Position numbers and translations under genes: made by a program | The notes under the pieces: model-generated | Databases searched by the model: none | What the model saw: the letters and a program-made list of their open reading frames with translations, nothing else | What the model was told of the DNA's origin: nothing | Assembly: GCF_017743935.1 (NCBI RefSeq) | Contig: NZ_JAGHRE010000007.1 | Span: 269,508-333,507 of the forward strand | Origin: Tropicibacter sp. R16_0 | Lineage (GTDB): Bacteria; Pseudomonadota; Alphaproteobacteria; Rhodobacterales; Rhodobacteraceae | DNA length: 64,000 nucleotides | Direction: 5' to 3' | Shown: positions 1 through 10,600 of the stretch, in pieces | Layout of the letters: each line of letters starts with the position of its first letter | How positions within the stretch are numbered: position 1 is the stretch's first letter

Positions 1-645
1 CGACAACATCCCACGCGCAAAGAACTTCATCCCCAACGTGACAAAGATGACCACCAGCGCGACTGACCAGTTCAGCAGGCTTCCGTACTCCGGATTGTTG
101 AACGCTTTGGCAGGCACACCACCAGCCGCGTATTCGATGCCCACGCGCACCAGGTAAAGACCGATCATCGTCACCACGAGGCCTGTCACCAATGGCGGCA
201 GAGCAAATCGGATGCGGCCGATCACGGTCCCCAACAGTGTGTGGAACAGCCCACCAATCAGAACGCCGCCGAATAGCACAGGCAGCGCCTCGACCCCTTT
301 ACCCGCCACCAGCGGGATCATGATCGGGATAAAGGCGAAACTTGTGCCCTGCACGATGGGTAACCGCGCGCCCACCGGACCCATGCCAATGGTCTGAAAC
401 AGCGTTGCAACGCCTGCAAAGAGCATCGACATCTGAATCAGATAGGTCATGTCAGGGAAACCCTGCGCGCCTGCGTCCGAGCCAAATCCAAAACCGGCCG
501 CGCCCGAGATGATGATGGCGGGTGTGATGTTTGACACAAACATTGCCAGTACGTGCTGAATGCCCAGGGGCACCGCCTTGTGCAACGCCGGGGTATAATT
601 CGGATCGCGCAGCTGTGCCGCGGTTCCTATCGAAGTGTCAGCCAT
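1..645 (-). CDS. NCS2-family uracil/xanthine (purine) permease, 3'-truncated by window edge
   Basis: The N-terminal 215 residues of an inner-membrane nucleobase:cation symporter; the rest lies beyond position 1. The translation starts MADTSIGTAAQLRDP and contains the family's QH motif in the first membrane segment (GIQHVLAMF), followed by several hydrophobic helices (for example near residues 110-150). A GGAGG box on the minus strand about 10 bases upstream supports the ATG at 643-645. It is co-directional with the ureidoglycolate lyase and allantoinase genes, which points to urate, xanthine or a related purine as substrate; the exact substrate cannot be read from the sequence. Family members are about 430-480 residues, so roughly half is present. 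Confidence 0.88.
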   Translation of the reverse strand, partial: MADTSIGTAAQLRDPNYTPALHKAVPLGIQHVLAMFVSNITPAIIISGAAGFGFGSDAGAQGFPDMTYLIQMSMLFAGVATLFQTIGMGPVGARLPIVQGTSFAFIPIMIPLVAGKGVEALPVLFGGVLIGGLFHTLLGTVIGRIRFALPPLVTGLVVTMIGLYLVRVGIEYAAGGVPAKAFNNPEYGSLLNWSVALVVIFVTLGMKFFARGMLS

Positions 646-725
646 GATCTCACTGTCCTCCCTTGTGGGTCTCATGGGGGTCTTGCCGCTTCTTTGTCCG
701 GCGGCTTCTGATTTGGTGGCCGCCC

Positions 726-1217
726 TTATCCGGGTCGTCCCACCACGAATGGGGTGTCGAACCAATGCTCTTCCAGATTGGCCCCCTCCCCGATGCGGTC
801 GACGACCGCAAACAGTCCCGGCGCGTGCAGCGGGGTCAAAACCCCGTGCCATGTGCCCCGGTGAAAATTGATCGCCTGCCCTGCTTTTGTCTCAAAGGCC
901 AAAGGGCGCCCCGGCCTACCGCCTTCATCCTTGGCCACGATCACCAGAAAGGGATGCTCCGTCATCGGGACGAACAGCTGGCTTCCTTCGGGATGACGCT
1001 CTACCAGGTCCAGCGTGTATGGCAGCGACCGCGGGTTGGCGTTGAACAAGCTCACCCCAGCCCGGCCTTCGACAAAATCCAGGGTGACCCGGTCGTGATA
1101 CCGCCCACATTGCCCTTGGTTGATGATCTTGTCGGGCTCTCCCGCAACCTCGATCACTTCGCCAAAGGGCGCAAAGGCTTGGGCCGAGATCGGTTGAATG
1201 GTGATCTGCTGGCTCAT
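726..1217 (-). CDS. allA: Ureidoglycolate lyase
   Basis: A 163-residue protein of the AllA family, which splits (S)-ureidoglycolate into glyoxylate and urea at the end of allantoin degradation in the cytoplasm. The conserved HRGTWHG stretch near the C-terminal third and the N-terminal PISAQAFAPFGEVIE segment match the cupin-like family, and the length is typical (about 160-170). Its start overlaps the stop of the upstream allantoinase fusion by 4 bp (ATGA), so the two are very probably translationally coupled. Together with the permease downstream it forms a leftward operon. Confidence 0.93.
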   Translation of the reverse strand: MSQQITIQPISAQAFAPFGEVIEVAGEPDKIINQGQCGRYHDRVTLDFVEGRAGVSLFNANPRSLPYTLDLVERHPEGSQLFVPMTEHPFLVIVAKDEGGRPGRPLAFETKAGQAINFHRGTWHGVLTPLHAPGLFAVVDRIGEGANLEEHWFDTPFVVGRPG

Positions 1218-2629
1218 GACGGCAGGATGTCCCGCAGACGGAATTCAGCGATACGTTCGACCTGTCGACAGGCTTCGGCAAACTCGGTGTCGCGATCATG
1301 GTCGATCCGGCGCTGAAACGCCTCAAGGATCGAGGCCTTGTCGTGGTCACGCACGGCGATGATGAACGGAAAGCCAAACTTATCCACGTAAGCCTGATTT
1401 AGCCCGGTGAATGATGCGCGCTCGTCATCAGTCAGAGCATCAAGACCGGCCGAGGCCTGTTCGGACGTGCTTTCTGCCGTCAACCGTTTGGCCTGCGCCA
1501 GTTTCCCGGCCAGATCCGGGTGGGCCGTCAGAACGCCAAGGCGTTCCTCGCTGCTGGCAGACCGGAACATCCGCGCCAGCGCGTTGTGCAACCCGCCTGC
1601 TGTGTCATGCGCTGGCCCCAATTCCAGATCATGTGCGCGTTCAGCGATCCATGCCGAATGTTCGAAAATACCACCATAGGCGTCGACAAACTCCGCACGG
1701 TCCATCTGCGACGGGCGCGGATGTTTCACAGGCGGATGCGTCGCAGCCCAATGCTGGGCAATCTCCAGCCGGGTGGCAAACCACACGTCCTGATGCCCCC
1801 GCGCATAATCGAGGAAGCGCTTCAGCGCCATCACCCGTCCGGGTCGCCCGATCAGACGGCAATGCAGGCCAATCGACATCATCTTGGGTGCGCCCTCTTC
1901 TCCCTCGGCATAGAGCGCATCAAAACTGTCTTTGAGATAGGCAAAGAACTGATCGCCCGAGTTGAACCCCTGCGGCGTGGCGAACCGCATGTCATTGCAA
2001 TCAAGCGTGTAGGGAATGATCAACTGATCGCGCCCGTCGAGTTCGGCCCAATAGGGCAGATCATCGTCATAGGTGTCCGAGATGTAATCCATCCCCGCTT
2101 CTGCCGCCAAGCGGACCGTGTTCATCGAACAGCGCCCTGTATACCAGCCGCGCGGCGGTTCTCCCACCACTTCGGTGTGCAGGCGGATGGCCTCGGCGAT
2201 CTGCGCGCGCTCGTTCTCTTCGGGCATGTCCTTGTGCTCGACCCATTTCAGGCCATGGCTGGCGATCTCCCACCCGGCTGATTTCATCGCCGCGACTTGA
2301 TCCGGAGATCGCGCCAGAGCCGACGCCACACCATAAACGGTGACAGGCAGATCCTTCATCAGCCGATGCAACCGCCAGAACCCGGCCCGCGCGCCGTATT
2401 CGTAAATGGATTCCATGTTCCAATGCCGCTGCCCCGGCCACTGCGCCGCGCCCACGATCTCGGACAGGAACGCCTCGGATGCTTCATCCCCGTGCAGCAG
2501 GCAGTTCTCGCCGCCTTCCTCGTAATTCAGGACGATCTGAACGGCGATCTTGGCCCCACCCGGCCACTGAGCCTTGGGAGGTGTTGCGCCATAGCCAATC
2601 ATGTTTCGAGGGTAACGAGGGGCAGACAT
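1214..2629 (-). CDS. puuE: Bifunctional allantoinase (PuuE type) / OHCU decarboxylase fusion
   Basis: A 471-residue fusion. Residues about 1-300 are a PuuE allantoinase of the polysaccharide-deacetylase fold (NYEEGGEN, EIASHGLKW and GLHCRLIGRPGR stretches), a metal-independent enzyme that opens allantoin to allantoate. Residues about 305-471 are a 2-oxo-4-hydroxy-4-carboxy-5-ureidoimidazoline decarboxylase (UraD family), which makes S-allantoin; FVDAYGGIFEHSAWIAERA, the NALARMF segment and KFGFPFIIAVRDH are typical of it. The fusion puts two neighbouring steps in one polypeptide, a known arrangement in proteobacteria. The start MSAPRYPRNMIGYG matches PuuE N-termini. allA follows with a 4-bp overlap. 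Confidence 0.93.
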   Translation of the reverse strand: MSAPRYPRNMIGYGATPPKAQWPGGAKIAVQIVLNYEEGGENCLLHGDEASEAFLSEIVGAAQWPGQRHWNMESIYEYGARAGFWRLHRLMKDLPVTVYGVASALARSPDQVAAMKSAGWEIASHGLKWVEHKDMPEENERAQIAEAIRLHTEVVGEPPRGWYTGRCSMNTVRLAAEAGMDYISDTYDDDLPYWAELDGRDQLIIPYTLDCNDMRFATPQGFNSGDQFFAYLKDSFDALYAEGEEGAPKMMSIGLHCRLIGRPGRVMALKRFLDYARGHQDVWFATRLEIAQHWAATHPPVKHPRPSQMDRAEFVDAYGGIFEHSAWIAERAHDLELGPAHDTAGGLHNALARMFRSASSEERLGVLTAHPDLAGKLAQAKRLTAESTSEQASAGLDALTDDERASFTGLNQAYVDKFGFPFIIAVRDHDKASILEAFQRRIDHDRDTEFAEACRQVERIAEFRLRDILPS

Positions 2630-2853
2630 GGGGGAATTCCGGTGTTGTTTCTGAAGCGCTCAACCCTGAATAGCGCAGAAAACCTGGATCGTTTATCAAA
2701 TGCTGATTGATAGTGTTTCAGCATTTTCATCGCCCACAGAAGGGTTTTCCCAGCTAACCTTCAAGGAAACCCGAATACACTGTCACAGGTGCGTCGTTTG
2801 CATTGCCTTGGCGGCTGCGGCACACCCAAGGGCAGAAGAATGGAGACACAGCG

Positions 2854-3210
2854 ATGAGCGGCTATTTGACAACACATGTCCTGGACACAGCCAAAGGCTG
2901 CCCTGCGGCCGGATTGAAGATCACCCTTTTCCGGATTGACGGAGAGGCGCGACAAGAGCTTGCCCAGATGATCACCAACGACGATGGCCGCACGGACAGC
3001 CCGATCTTGCCAACAGCGGCCTTTGAGACCGGAACATATGAGCTGATCTTTCATGCGGGCGATTACCTGCGCGCGAGCGGCCAAGCCGCAGAAGAGCCTC
3101 TGTTCCTCGATCAAGTGCCAATCCGCTTTGGCATGTCTGATGGTGACGCGCACTATCACGTGCCGCTGCTGCTTTCGCCATTTGGCTTCTCGACCTATCG
3201 CGGCAGTTGA
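2854..3210 (+). CDS. uraH: 5-hydroxyisourate hydrolase
   Basis: A 118-residue transthyretin-like enzyme that hydrolyses 5-hydroxyisourate, the product of urate oxidation, to OHCU. Both family signatures are present: [14 protein letters not shown] at the N-terminus and the C-terminal STYRGS tetrapeptide region that forms the active-site floor. I chose the ATG at 2854 because a GGAG box lies about 8 bases upstream and the N-terminus [11 protein letters not shown] fits the family; an in-frame start at 2803 would add 17 unconserved residues. It is divergent from the allantoinase fusion, with which it shares the 2630-2853 promoter region. Confidence 0.95.
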   Translation: MSGYLTTHVLDTAKGCPAAGLKITLFRIDGEARQELAQMITNDDGRTDSPILPTAAFETGTYELIFHAGDYLRASGQAAEEPLFLDQVPIRFGMSDGDAHYHVPLLLSPFGFSTYRGS

Positions 3211-3229
3211 CGCCAAAAGCCCCGGGGGT

Positions 3230-3413
3230 GCTCCCGCCCGTCGTCAATTTTTCTTGGCAGAAAAACCTCCTCCCGTTGGGCCCGGCCTCGCTGCGCTCGG
3301 CGGTTGCGCTCGTGGGGAACCAGATGCCACAAGCCGGACCGCGCCGAGCCGTAGGCGAGGCGCCCGGCCCAACGGAGCAAGGGCCCGTCAGGGCATGAAG
3401 CGAGGGCGGGAGC
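3230..3413. repeat. Large inverted-repeat (REP-like) element between convergent genes
   Basis: GCTCCCGCCCGTCGTC at 3230-3245 and GGGCGGGAGC at 3404-3413 form outer inverted ends. Inside, CCGTTGGGCCCGGCCTCG (3273-3290) pairs with CGAGGCGCCCGGCCCAACGG (3356-3375), and nested GCTCGGC/GCCGAGC extends the stem. It sits between the convergent uraH and lysR genes, so it may act as a two-way terminator. Sequence blocks are shared with the element at 13661-13747, which suggests a dispersed family. Confidence 0.7.
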
Positions 3414-3425
3414 GCCCCCGCTTTT

Positions 3426-4349
3426 CTAGATCGCTTTGGCCTCGGCCGAACGCACCGCCTTGCCCACGCGCTCTGTCATGAAATCCATGAACAGTCGCGT
3501 CTTGGGGTCCTGGTGGCGACGATGTGTATAGAGGCACGCCATCTGCACCGGTGTCGGTGGCGTTTCCTCGCCAACACGAACCAACCGGCCCGACACCAGA
3601 TGATCGGCCACTTCGAACACCGGCTTCATCGCGATCCCCTCTCCCGCCAACGCCCAATCGGTCAGCACATCTCCGTCGTCGCATTCATAACGGCCCGACA
3701 CTGCGAACCGCTTTGGTCCTTCGGGTGTTTCCAGCAGCCATTGGAATTCTGTGGCCCCAGGGAATCGCAGGTTCAGACACTCATGCCCGCCAGACAACAG
3801 CTCCTCGCCGGACACAGGATGGCCACGACGTTCGACATACTCGGGCGCGGCACAGAGCACCCTTTGGCAATCGGCAATCTTGCGAATGCGCAGGTTGCTG
3901 TCTTCGGGCTGACCCAAAAAGAACGCCAGATCCAACCCCTCGGTCGTCAGGTCCACGGTGCGATCCGTCAGGCGCAGGCGCACGTCGATCTCGGGATAAC
4001 CTTGCAGAAACTCCGGCACCTCAGGCGCCAGCAATCTGCGCCCCACCCCCAGTGGCGCGGCCACAAAGAGCGACCCGCGCGGATTGTCCGTCAGGTTCAT
4101 CACGGTCGCCTCGGCCGCCTCGACGCTGTCCAGCACCGTCACCGCTCCGGAATAGAACGCCTTGCCATGTTCCGTCGGTGTCAGGTTTCGCGTCGTCCGC
4201 TGGAACAGCCGAACGTTCAGGTGATCTTCGAGCTGCGAGATGCGTGCCGAGGTGACCGCAGGCGATATACGCAGGTCGCGCCCCGCAGCAGACATGCTGC
4301 CCAGCTCATAGACCCGGACGAACGTGCGAATGTTGTCGAGATAGGACAT
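3426..4349 (-). CDS. LysR-family transcriptional regulator, probably of purine catabolism
   Basis: A 307-residue LysR regulator with an N-terminal winged helix (residues about 1-60; AAGRDLRISPAVTSARISQLE is the recognition-helix region) and a C-terminal effector-binding domain. The open frame extends upstream to 4637, but that part overlaps puuD on the other strand, so I start at the ATG at 4349, giving MSYLDNIRTFVRVYE as in the family. It is transcribed divergently from puuD across a 96-bp gap, the classic arrangement for a LysR protein controlling its neighbour. The effector is not visible; a purine intermediate is the reasonable guess. Confidence 0.9.
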   Translation of the reverse strand: MSYLDNIRTFVRVYELGSMSAAGRDLRISPAVTSARISQLEDHLNVRLFQRTTRNLTPTEHGKAFYSGAVTVLDSVEAAEATVMNLTDNPRGSLFVAAPLGVGRRLLAPEVPEFLQGYPEIDVRLRLTDRTVDLTTEGLDLAFFLGQPEDSNLRIRKIADCQRVLCAAPEYVERRGHPVSGEELLSGGHECLNLRFPGATEFQWLLETPEGPKRFAVSGRYECDDGDVLTDWALAGEGIAMKPVFEVADHLVSGRLVRVGEETPPTPVQMACLYTHRRHQDPKTRLFMDFMTERVGKAVRSAEAKAI

Positions 4350-4445
4350 TTTCTCAGATTTTTTGATACAGCTTGATACTATATGGGAATACCGAATAAA
4401 CGCCGCTTTGCCTAGTCTGCCTGAAAAAGACCGGAGTGACCCTTC

Positions 4446-5672
4446 ATGTATGATTTTGCTGCCTTCTGGGACTGGGCCGCCTTTGCGGTGCGCTGGTTGC
4501 ACGTGATCACGGCGATGGCCTGGATTGGCTCGTCCTTCTACTTCATTGCCTTGGACTTGGGCCTGCGCAAAGCGCCTGACCTGCCGCCTGGCGCCCATGG
4601 TGAGGAATGGCAGGTGCACGGCGGCGGTTTCTATCACATCCGCAAATACCTAGTGGCCCCCGAACAGATGCCCGAGCATCTGACCTGGTTCAAATGGGAG
4701 AGCTATACGACCTGGCTGAGCGGCGCGGCGCTGTTGATGATCGTCTACTGGGTTGGCGGTGAGCTCTACCTGATCGACGCCAACAAGGCCGATCTGGCCC
4801 TGTGGCAGGGTATCGCGATCTCGGCTGCTTCGCTGACCATTGGGTGGCTGATCTACGATTTTCTCTGCAAATCCGGTCTGGGAGAGCGCCCCACCCTGTT
4901 GATGATCCTGCTATTTGTCCTGCTGGTGATCATGGGTTGGGGATACAATCAGATCTTCACCGGGCGCGCGATGATGCTGCATCTGGGGGCCTTTACGGCG
5001 ACCATCATGACGGCCAACGTGTTTTTCATCATCATGCCGAACCAGCGCATTGTGGTGGACGATCTGAAAAATGGCCGGACGCCCGATCCGAAATACGGCA
5101 AGATCGCCAAGCTGCGCTCGACCCACAACAACTATCTGACGCTGCCGGTCGTATTCCTGATGCTCAGCAATCATTATCCGCTGGCCTTTGCCACCGAATA
5201 CAACTGGATCATCGCCAGCCTTGTGTTCCTTATGGGCGTGACCATCCGGCACTATTTCAACTCGATGCACGCAGGGCTTGGAAAACCCAACTGGACCTGG
5301 ATGGTAACCGCGCTGCTGTTCATCGCGATCATCTGGCTCTCGACCGCCCCGATGCACCAAACACTCGAGGAGGCCGAGGCCAAACCCCTGACCCCCTACG
5401 AGCAGAAGTTTGCAGAGGCGGACGGGTTTGAAGAGGCGCATGAGATCGTTCTGGGCCGGTGTTCAATGTGTCATGCCCGCGAGCCGTTCTGGGATGGCAT
5501 CCTGTGGGCGCCCAAGGGCGTCCTGCTGGAAACCGAGGCTGATATCGCGCGCAATGCGCAAGCCATCTATCTACAGGCCGGGATCACACATGCGATGCCG
5601 CCTGCAAACATCACCTACATGGAAGACGAAGACCGGCTGGCAATCGTCAAGTGGTTCAACAGCGTCAACTGA
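4446..5672 (+). CDS. puuD: Membrane-bound urate oxidase with C-terminal cytochrome c domain
   Basis: A 408-residue PuuD, which oxidises urate to 5-hydroxyisourate and passes electrons to the respiratory chain instead of making hydrogen peroxide as soluble uricase does. About eight hydrophobic helices fill residues 1-310, with conserved RWLHVITAMAWIGSSFY at the first. The C-terminal part (about 325-408) is a cytochrome c domain with a heme-binding CSMCH motif and a probable axial Met in THAMPPANITYM. The start follows a short leader after the divergent lysR promoter. The product is the substrate of UraH encoded just upstream. Confidence 0.95.
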   Translation: MYDFAAFWDWAAFAVRWLHVITAMAWIGSSFYFIALDLGLRKAPDLPPGAHGEEWQVHGGGFYHIRKYLVAPEQMPEHLTWFKWESYTTWLSGAALLMIVYWVGGELYLIDANKADLALWQGIAISAASLTIGWLIYDFLCKSGLGERPTLLMILLFVLLVIMGWGYNQIFTGRAMMLHLGAFTATIMTANVFFIIMPNQRIVVDDLKNGRTPDPKYGKIAKLRSTHNNYLTLPVVFLMLSNHYPLAFATEYNWIIASLVFLMGVTIRHYFNSMHAGLGKPNWTWMVTALLFIAIIWLSTAPMHQTLEEAEAKPLTPYEQKFAEADGFEEAHEIVLGRCSMCHAREPFWDGILWAPKGVLLETEADIARNAQAIYLQAGITHAMPPANITYMEDEDRLAIVKWFNSVN

Positions 5673-5843
5673 AAGCGGTCCGTTTCAGCCTCACCCCAAT
5701 TTTGCGTAAACCACAATCTATAGAGGATATGTGGCGCAATTTCCCCCTCCTCCCCCCGCATCTTGTGTGCTATTCAAAATCCTGAAGGCAACGTCGTAGA
5801 ACCGGCGTGCCGGTGCGAGTTCGGGCAGTCTGGAGCCACAGGG

Positions 5844-7649
5844 ATGAGATCAAGCGGCCGTTTCGGCGCCGTGTTGCGCGGCATGACACTTGCGTGTGGG
5901 CTTTGCCTGCCATCCATGGCCTTGGCCATGGAAACCGCTCTCGTGGCGCCGGGTGCCTCAGAAGATCTGACCGAACGCCTGACCAGCAGTTCTTTGGCCT
6001 TGGGGGCCGAGCGGCACGGATTGACCGAACCGATTGAAGTGTTGTCCGCCGCGCTGTCAGATTATCGCACCCTGGTGCAGGTGCTTTACGACGAAGGATT
6101 TTTCAGCCCCGTTGTCAGCGTCAAGCTGGACGGGCGCGAAGCCGCAAACATAGATCCGCTGCGCATCCCGAACCAGATCAACCGGATCGACATTACCGTT
6201 CAAACCGGCCCCCAGTTCAAATTCGGCAAGACCGAAATCTCGCCCATCACGCCGGAAACCGAGCTGCCCGAAGGCTATGCGCCGGGCCAGACGGCCACCA
6301 CCGGGGCGATCCGCGATGCGGCCTCGGCCGGGATCGTGGGATGGCGCGACGCAGGCTACGCCAAGGCCAAGGTTGGCGATCAACGCATCACGGCCCGCCA
6401 CCGCGACGCGCAGCTTGATTCGGACATCGACCTGTTGCCCGGACCCAAACTGAGGTTCGGCAAAATGCACATTTCGGGCACCTCGGACGTGCGTCACGAG
6501 GCATTGCGGCGGATTGCAGGTTTCCCGACCGGCGAGGTGTACAGTCCTGCGGGTGTGCAAAAGGTCGGGACGCGCCTGCGACGCACCGGCACCTTCAATT
6601 CCGTCACCTTGCGGGAACGCGATGTTCCGAACCCTGATGGCACGCTTGATTTTGACGCAGAATTCGAAGACCTGCCCAAGCGCCGTCTGACCTTTGGCGT
6701 AGAAGTCAAATCGACCGCAGGTCTGGACCTGACCGCGACCTGGATGCACCGCAACGTGTTCAACAATGCCAACCGCTTCCGGTTCGAGGCCAACATCCGG
6801 AACATCGGCGGCACAGAAGATATCGACGGTCGCGTCGGTTTTCGTCTGGACCAGCCTGACAAATTGGGCCCCGATGACAGCATCTTCTACATCGGCAACC
6901 TCGAGCGCCGAAACCGGACCCACTATAAGGTCACAAGCGCGCAATTGGGTGTAGGTGCCCGGCGCACCTTCTCGGAACAGCTCTATGCCGAGGCCTGGTT
7001 TGGGTTCAACTATGCCTCATCCGACGACGCCTTCGGGACAGACCGCCGATTCCGCTATCTGATCCTGCCCGTGCGGTCCGAATGGGACAAACGCGACAAT
7101 CCGGTCAGCGCGACCAAGGGGTTTTACATCGACGCGCGGTTCACGCCCTATGCCGGGCTGAGCGGAACCGAAAGCGGCGCGCGGTTCTTTGTGGATGGGC
7201 GCGGATATTGGGACGTGACATCAAACGGCGGCATCATTTTGGCTGGTCGCCTGCAATTGGGGTCAGTTGTCGGGTCTTCGCAGGCCGGGACGTCGCCTGA
7301 ACTTCTGTTCTACTCGGGCGGTGCCGGAACCGTACGCGGCCAGCCATACGAATCTCTCGGCACTCCGGTAGGCACCGGGATTGCGGGCGGGCGCTCGTTC
7401 CTGGGTGTGTCGGCCGAGGTGCGCGGGCGCGTGACCGAAAAGATCTCGCTCGTCGGGTTTTATGACATTGGCCTGATCGACGCCAAATCCTTTGTCACAT
7501 CCAATTCGTCCCGCCATGCCGGTGCCGGTTTGGGTGTGCGTTACGATCTGGGCGGGTTTGGTCCGCTGCGCGTGGACTTGGCTTTGCCGGTCGAGGGTTC
7601 CACGGGCGACGGGTTGCAGTTTTACATTGGTATCGGGCAGGCCTTCTGA
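5844..7649 (+). CDS. tamA: Outer-membrane assembly factor of the BamA/TamA (Omp85) family
   Basis: About 601 residues. A signal peptide (cleavage probably after SMALA), N-terminal POTRA repeats (residues about 35-260) and a C-terminal 16-strand-type barrel ending in a terminal Phe (FYIGIGQAF) mark it as an Omp85 protein. The ATG at 5844 has a GGAG box 8 bases upstream and gives a clean signal peptide; the longer frame from 5763 would bury it. The stop overlaps the tamB start by one base (TGATG). TamA works with TamB to insert outer-membrane proteins and move lipids across the envelope. Confidence 0.93.
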   Translation: MRSSGRFGAVLRGMTLACGLCLPSMALAMETALVAPGASEDLTERLTSSSLALGAERHGLTEPIEVLSAALSDYRTLVQVLYDEGFFSPVVSVKLDGREAANIDPLRIPNQINRIDITVQTGPQFKFGKTEISPITPETELPEGYAPGQTATTGAIRDAASAGIVGWRDAGYAKAKVGDQRITARHRDAQLDSDIDLLPGPKLRFGKMHISGTSDVRHEALRRIAGFPTGEVYSPAGVQKVGTRLRRTGTFNSVTLRERDVPNPDGTLDFDAEFEDLPKRRLTFGVEVKSTAGLDLTATWMHRNVFNNANRFRFEANIRNIGGTEDIDGRVGFRLDQPDKLGPDDSIFYIGNLERRNRTHYKVTSAQLGVGARRTFSEQLYAEAWFGFNYASSDDAFGTDRRFRYLILPVRSEWDKRDNPVSATKGFYIDARFTPYAGLSGTESGARFFVDGRGYWDVTSNGGIILAGRLQLGSVVGSSQAGTSPELLFYSGGAGTVRGQPYESLGTPVGTGIAGGRSFLGVSAEVRGRVTEKISLVGFYDIGLIDAKSFVTSNSSRHAGAGLGVRYDLGGFGPLRVDLALPVEGSTGDGLQFYIGIGQAF

Positions 7650-10600
7650 TGAAACGTTCCTCTAGCTACCTTCTGACTGCCAGCACCTGCGTCGCGTTGA
7701 CCGTATCAGCGCCGGCTTGGACGCAAGAGGATGAGGAATCAGGCGGCATCCTCGTCGATTTCCTTGAAGATACCCTGTCTGGCGAAGGTCGCCAGATTCA
7801 GGTGCGCGGCATCGAAGGCGCCCTGAGCGCCAAGGCGACCATCGAACAGATCGTGGTGTCTGACGACGATGGTCCCTGGCTCACGATCAACGACGCGGTG
7901 CTGGACTGGAACCGTCTGGCCCTGATCCGGGGGCGGTTTTCGGTCAACGAGCTGACGGCGCGTGAAATTCGCGTCGACCGAGCGCCTGCCCCAACGACGC
8001 AGGCCGAACCCCTGCCGGATGCAGGCACACAGCCGTTTCAATTGCCGGAACTGCCGGTGGCCATCGAGATTGGCGAAATTCGCGTGGACACCTTGGGTCT
8101 GGGCGAGCCGCTGATCGGACTTGCGGCCGAGCTCAAGGTGCAGGGCGACATGACCCTCGCCGACGGGACACTGGACACAAATCTGGCCATTACCCGCCTG
8201 GACCGACCCGGCGACGCCATCGAATTGAAAGCCGGGTTCCAGAACGAAACCAGCCAGATCGCGCTGGACCTGCAGGTGATCGAGGATGCGGGCGGGTTGA
8301 TCTCGACCGCGCTGCAAATGCCGGGTCAACCGCCACTGTTGCTGACCGCCAAGGGCGAAGGCCCATTGACGGACTTTACCGCCGATCTGTCCCTGGCCAG
8401 CGATGATGCCGAGCGTGTAGCGGGCCAGGTGCGTCTGCGCGGCGTACCTTTTGGCGCGGACGAGACACAAAACAGCATTGCCTTCAGCGCCGATCTGGGC
8501 GGCGATGTCACACCGTTCCTGGAAGAAGAGTTCGACACCTTCTTTGGCACCGACACGCAGCTGCAAGTCGAGGGCATCAGTGACCCGGACGGGCATCTGG
8601 CGATCTCGCAGCTTGAGGTGTCGTCTGACGCGCTCAAGCTCAAGGGTGAGCTGGACATGGCCGCAGGCGGGGTGCTGAACAAGGTGGCGCTGCAGGGCCG
8701 TATCACACCGCCAACGGGCGACCGGGTTGTCCTGCCAGTTGCTGATCCGCGCATCACGCTGGAGGCCGCGCAGTTTTCCGCCCTGCTCAACCGCGAATTG
8801 GGCAATCACTGGGACCTGAGCCTTACGGCGAATGCACTTGAAACCCCTGACGTCGTGGTGAAACAGGCCCGTATCACGGGCCAAGGCACCTTGGATCAGG
8901 GGGAGGCGATGGACCTGCGCGGCGATGTGCAGGCGCTCTTGAACGGGTTGGCCTTTTCCGATCCCGCGCTCAATCAGGCGGTTGGCCGCTCGATCACGCT
9001 TGATGGGTTCTTTGATCTGGTCAGCGGCAACAATCTGAACCTCAGCGATGTCGTAATCAGCGGCTCGGACTATACCGCGACGGCCAACGCCGAGATCAGC
9101 GGCCTGCAAAGCGGTTTCGAAGTGGACGGAACGGTCAATGTCGAAGCCAGTGACCTGTCGCGTTTTTCCGGTGTGGCGCAGCGCGATCTGGCAGGAACAG
9201 TCACCGCCGATCTGACCGGTAAGGGCGCTCCCCTGGGGGGCAGTTTTGACTTCCAGCTTGATGTCGAAGGAAACGGGCTGAAATCCGGAATGCCCGAGAT
9301 CGACCCGATCATCGCCGGGCGCACAACCATCGCCTTGGACGCCGTGCGCGACCAGCAAGGGCTTGAGGTGCGCAACCTGACGGTCGAAGGACGGACCCTG
9401 CGGGCTGAGGCTGCGGCCAAGCTGACCGGGACAGACGGGGCCTTTGCGCTGGATGGCTCGGCCCAGGTCGAGGCAGAGGATCTGTCCGTCTTTTCTGCTC
9501 TGGCCGGGCAGGAATTGGCGGGGCAGGTGCAAGCAAACGTCACCGGCAAAGGCGACATGGCGAACCAGCATTTCGATGTGAAACTGAACGCCAACGCGCA
9601 GGACCTGAAAAGCGGCATGCCCGAGATCGACCCACTGATCACCGGCCGCACCACCATCGTGCTGGATGCCAAGCGGGATGACACAGGTCTGGACGTGCGC
9701 CAGTTCTCGCTCGATGGCAAAGCCGTGACCGCCGAGGCCGTCGCCAAGCTGACCGGCACCGAAGGCGCCTATGCGCTCAGCGGGAATGCCGCGGTCAATG
9801 CACCTGACTTGTCGTTGTTCTCGGCTCTCGCCGGGCAAGACCTGACCGGCAACCTGCAAGCCAAAGCTGCCGGGTCCGGGGATCTGGCAAGCCGTCATTT
9901 TGATGTGCAACTGAACGCCACGGCGCGCGACGTCACCAGCGGCATCGAACAAGTCGACGCGTTGATCCAGGGCCGCACCACGTTGGCGCTGGACGCAGCC
10001 AATGCCGATGCGGGCCTGCACATCCGGAACTTTGATCTGAACGGCTCAGCCCTCAGCGCTCAGGCGAGCGGCAACCTGCAAGAGACCAATGGCTCGATCC
10101 AGTTCAAGGCCGCTCTGGACGAGCTCAAGCGTGTCATCCCCACCCTGTCAGGGCCCCTGACCTTGAACGGGGATGTGAAACCAACCGGCAACGGGCTGAC
10201 CGGCACTGTCAAGATCGACGGCCCCGAAGCCTCAACCGTGGCGTTGAACGGAACCGTGGAAACCGACGGCTCTGCTGATCTGAACTTCGACGCCAGCCTG
10301 CAACGGTTGGAGCGTATCGTGCCTGAACTGGTCGGCGCACTCACCGCCAAGGGCAACGCCAAACGCAACAATGGCGTTTGGGAGATCGACGCAGATGCCA
10401 CCGGCCCCTCAGGCCTGACCAGCAAAGTCGCAGGCAGCTTCGACGAAGGGTCCGGGCAAGCGGATGTCACAGCCAAGGGCACCATTGGATTGGGTATCGC
10501 CAACCTGTTCATATCGCCCAATTCCATCGATGGCTCCGCACAATACGACCTGGCACTGAAAGGCACGCCGAGCGTCGAGGCCATTACCGGCACGATCACC

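Noticed and set aside
4350..4637. 96-residue N-terminal extension of the LysR protein
   Set aside because: It overlaps the puuD start on the other strand and has no LysR similarity; the ATG at 4349 fits the family.
7739..10021. 760-residue minus-strand frame across tamB
   Set aside because: Antisense shadow of the tamB repeats, which themselves give it periodicity.
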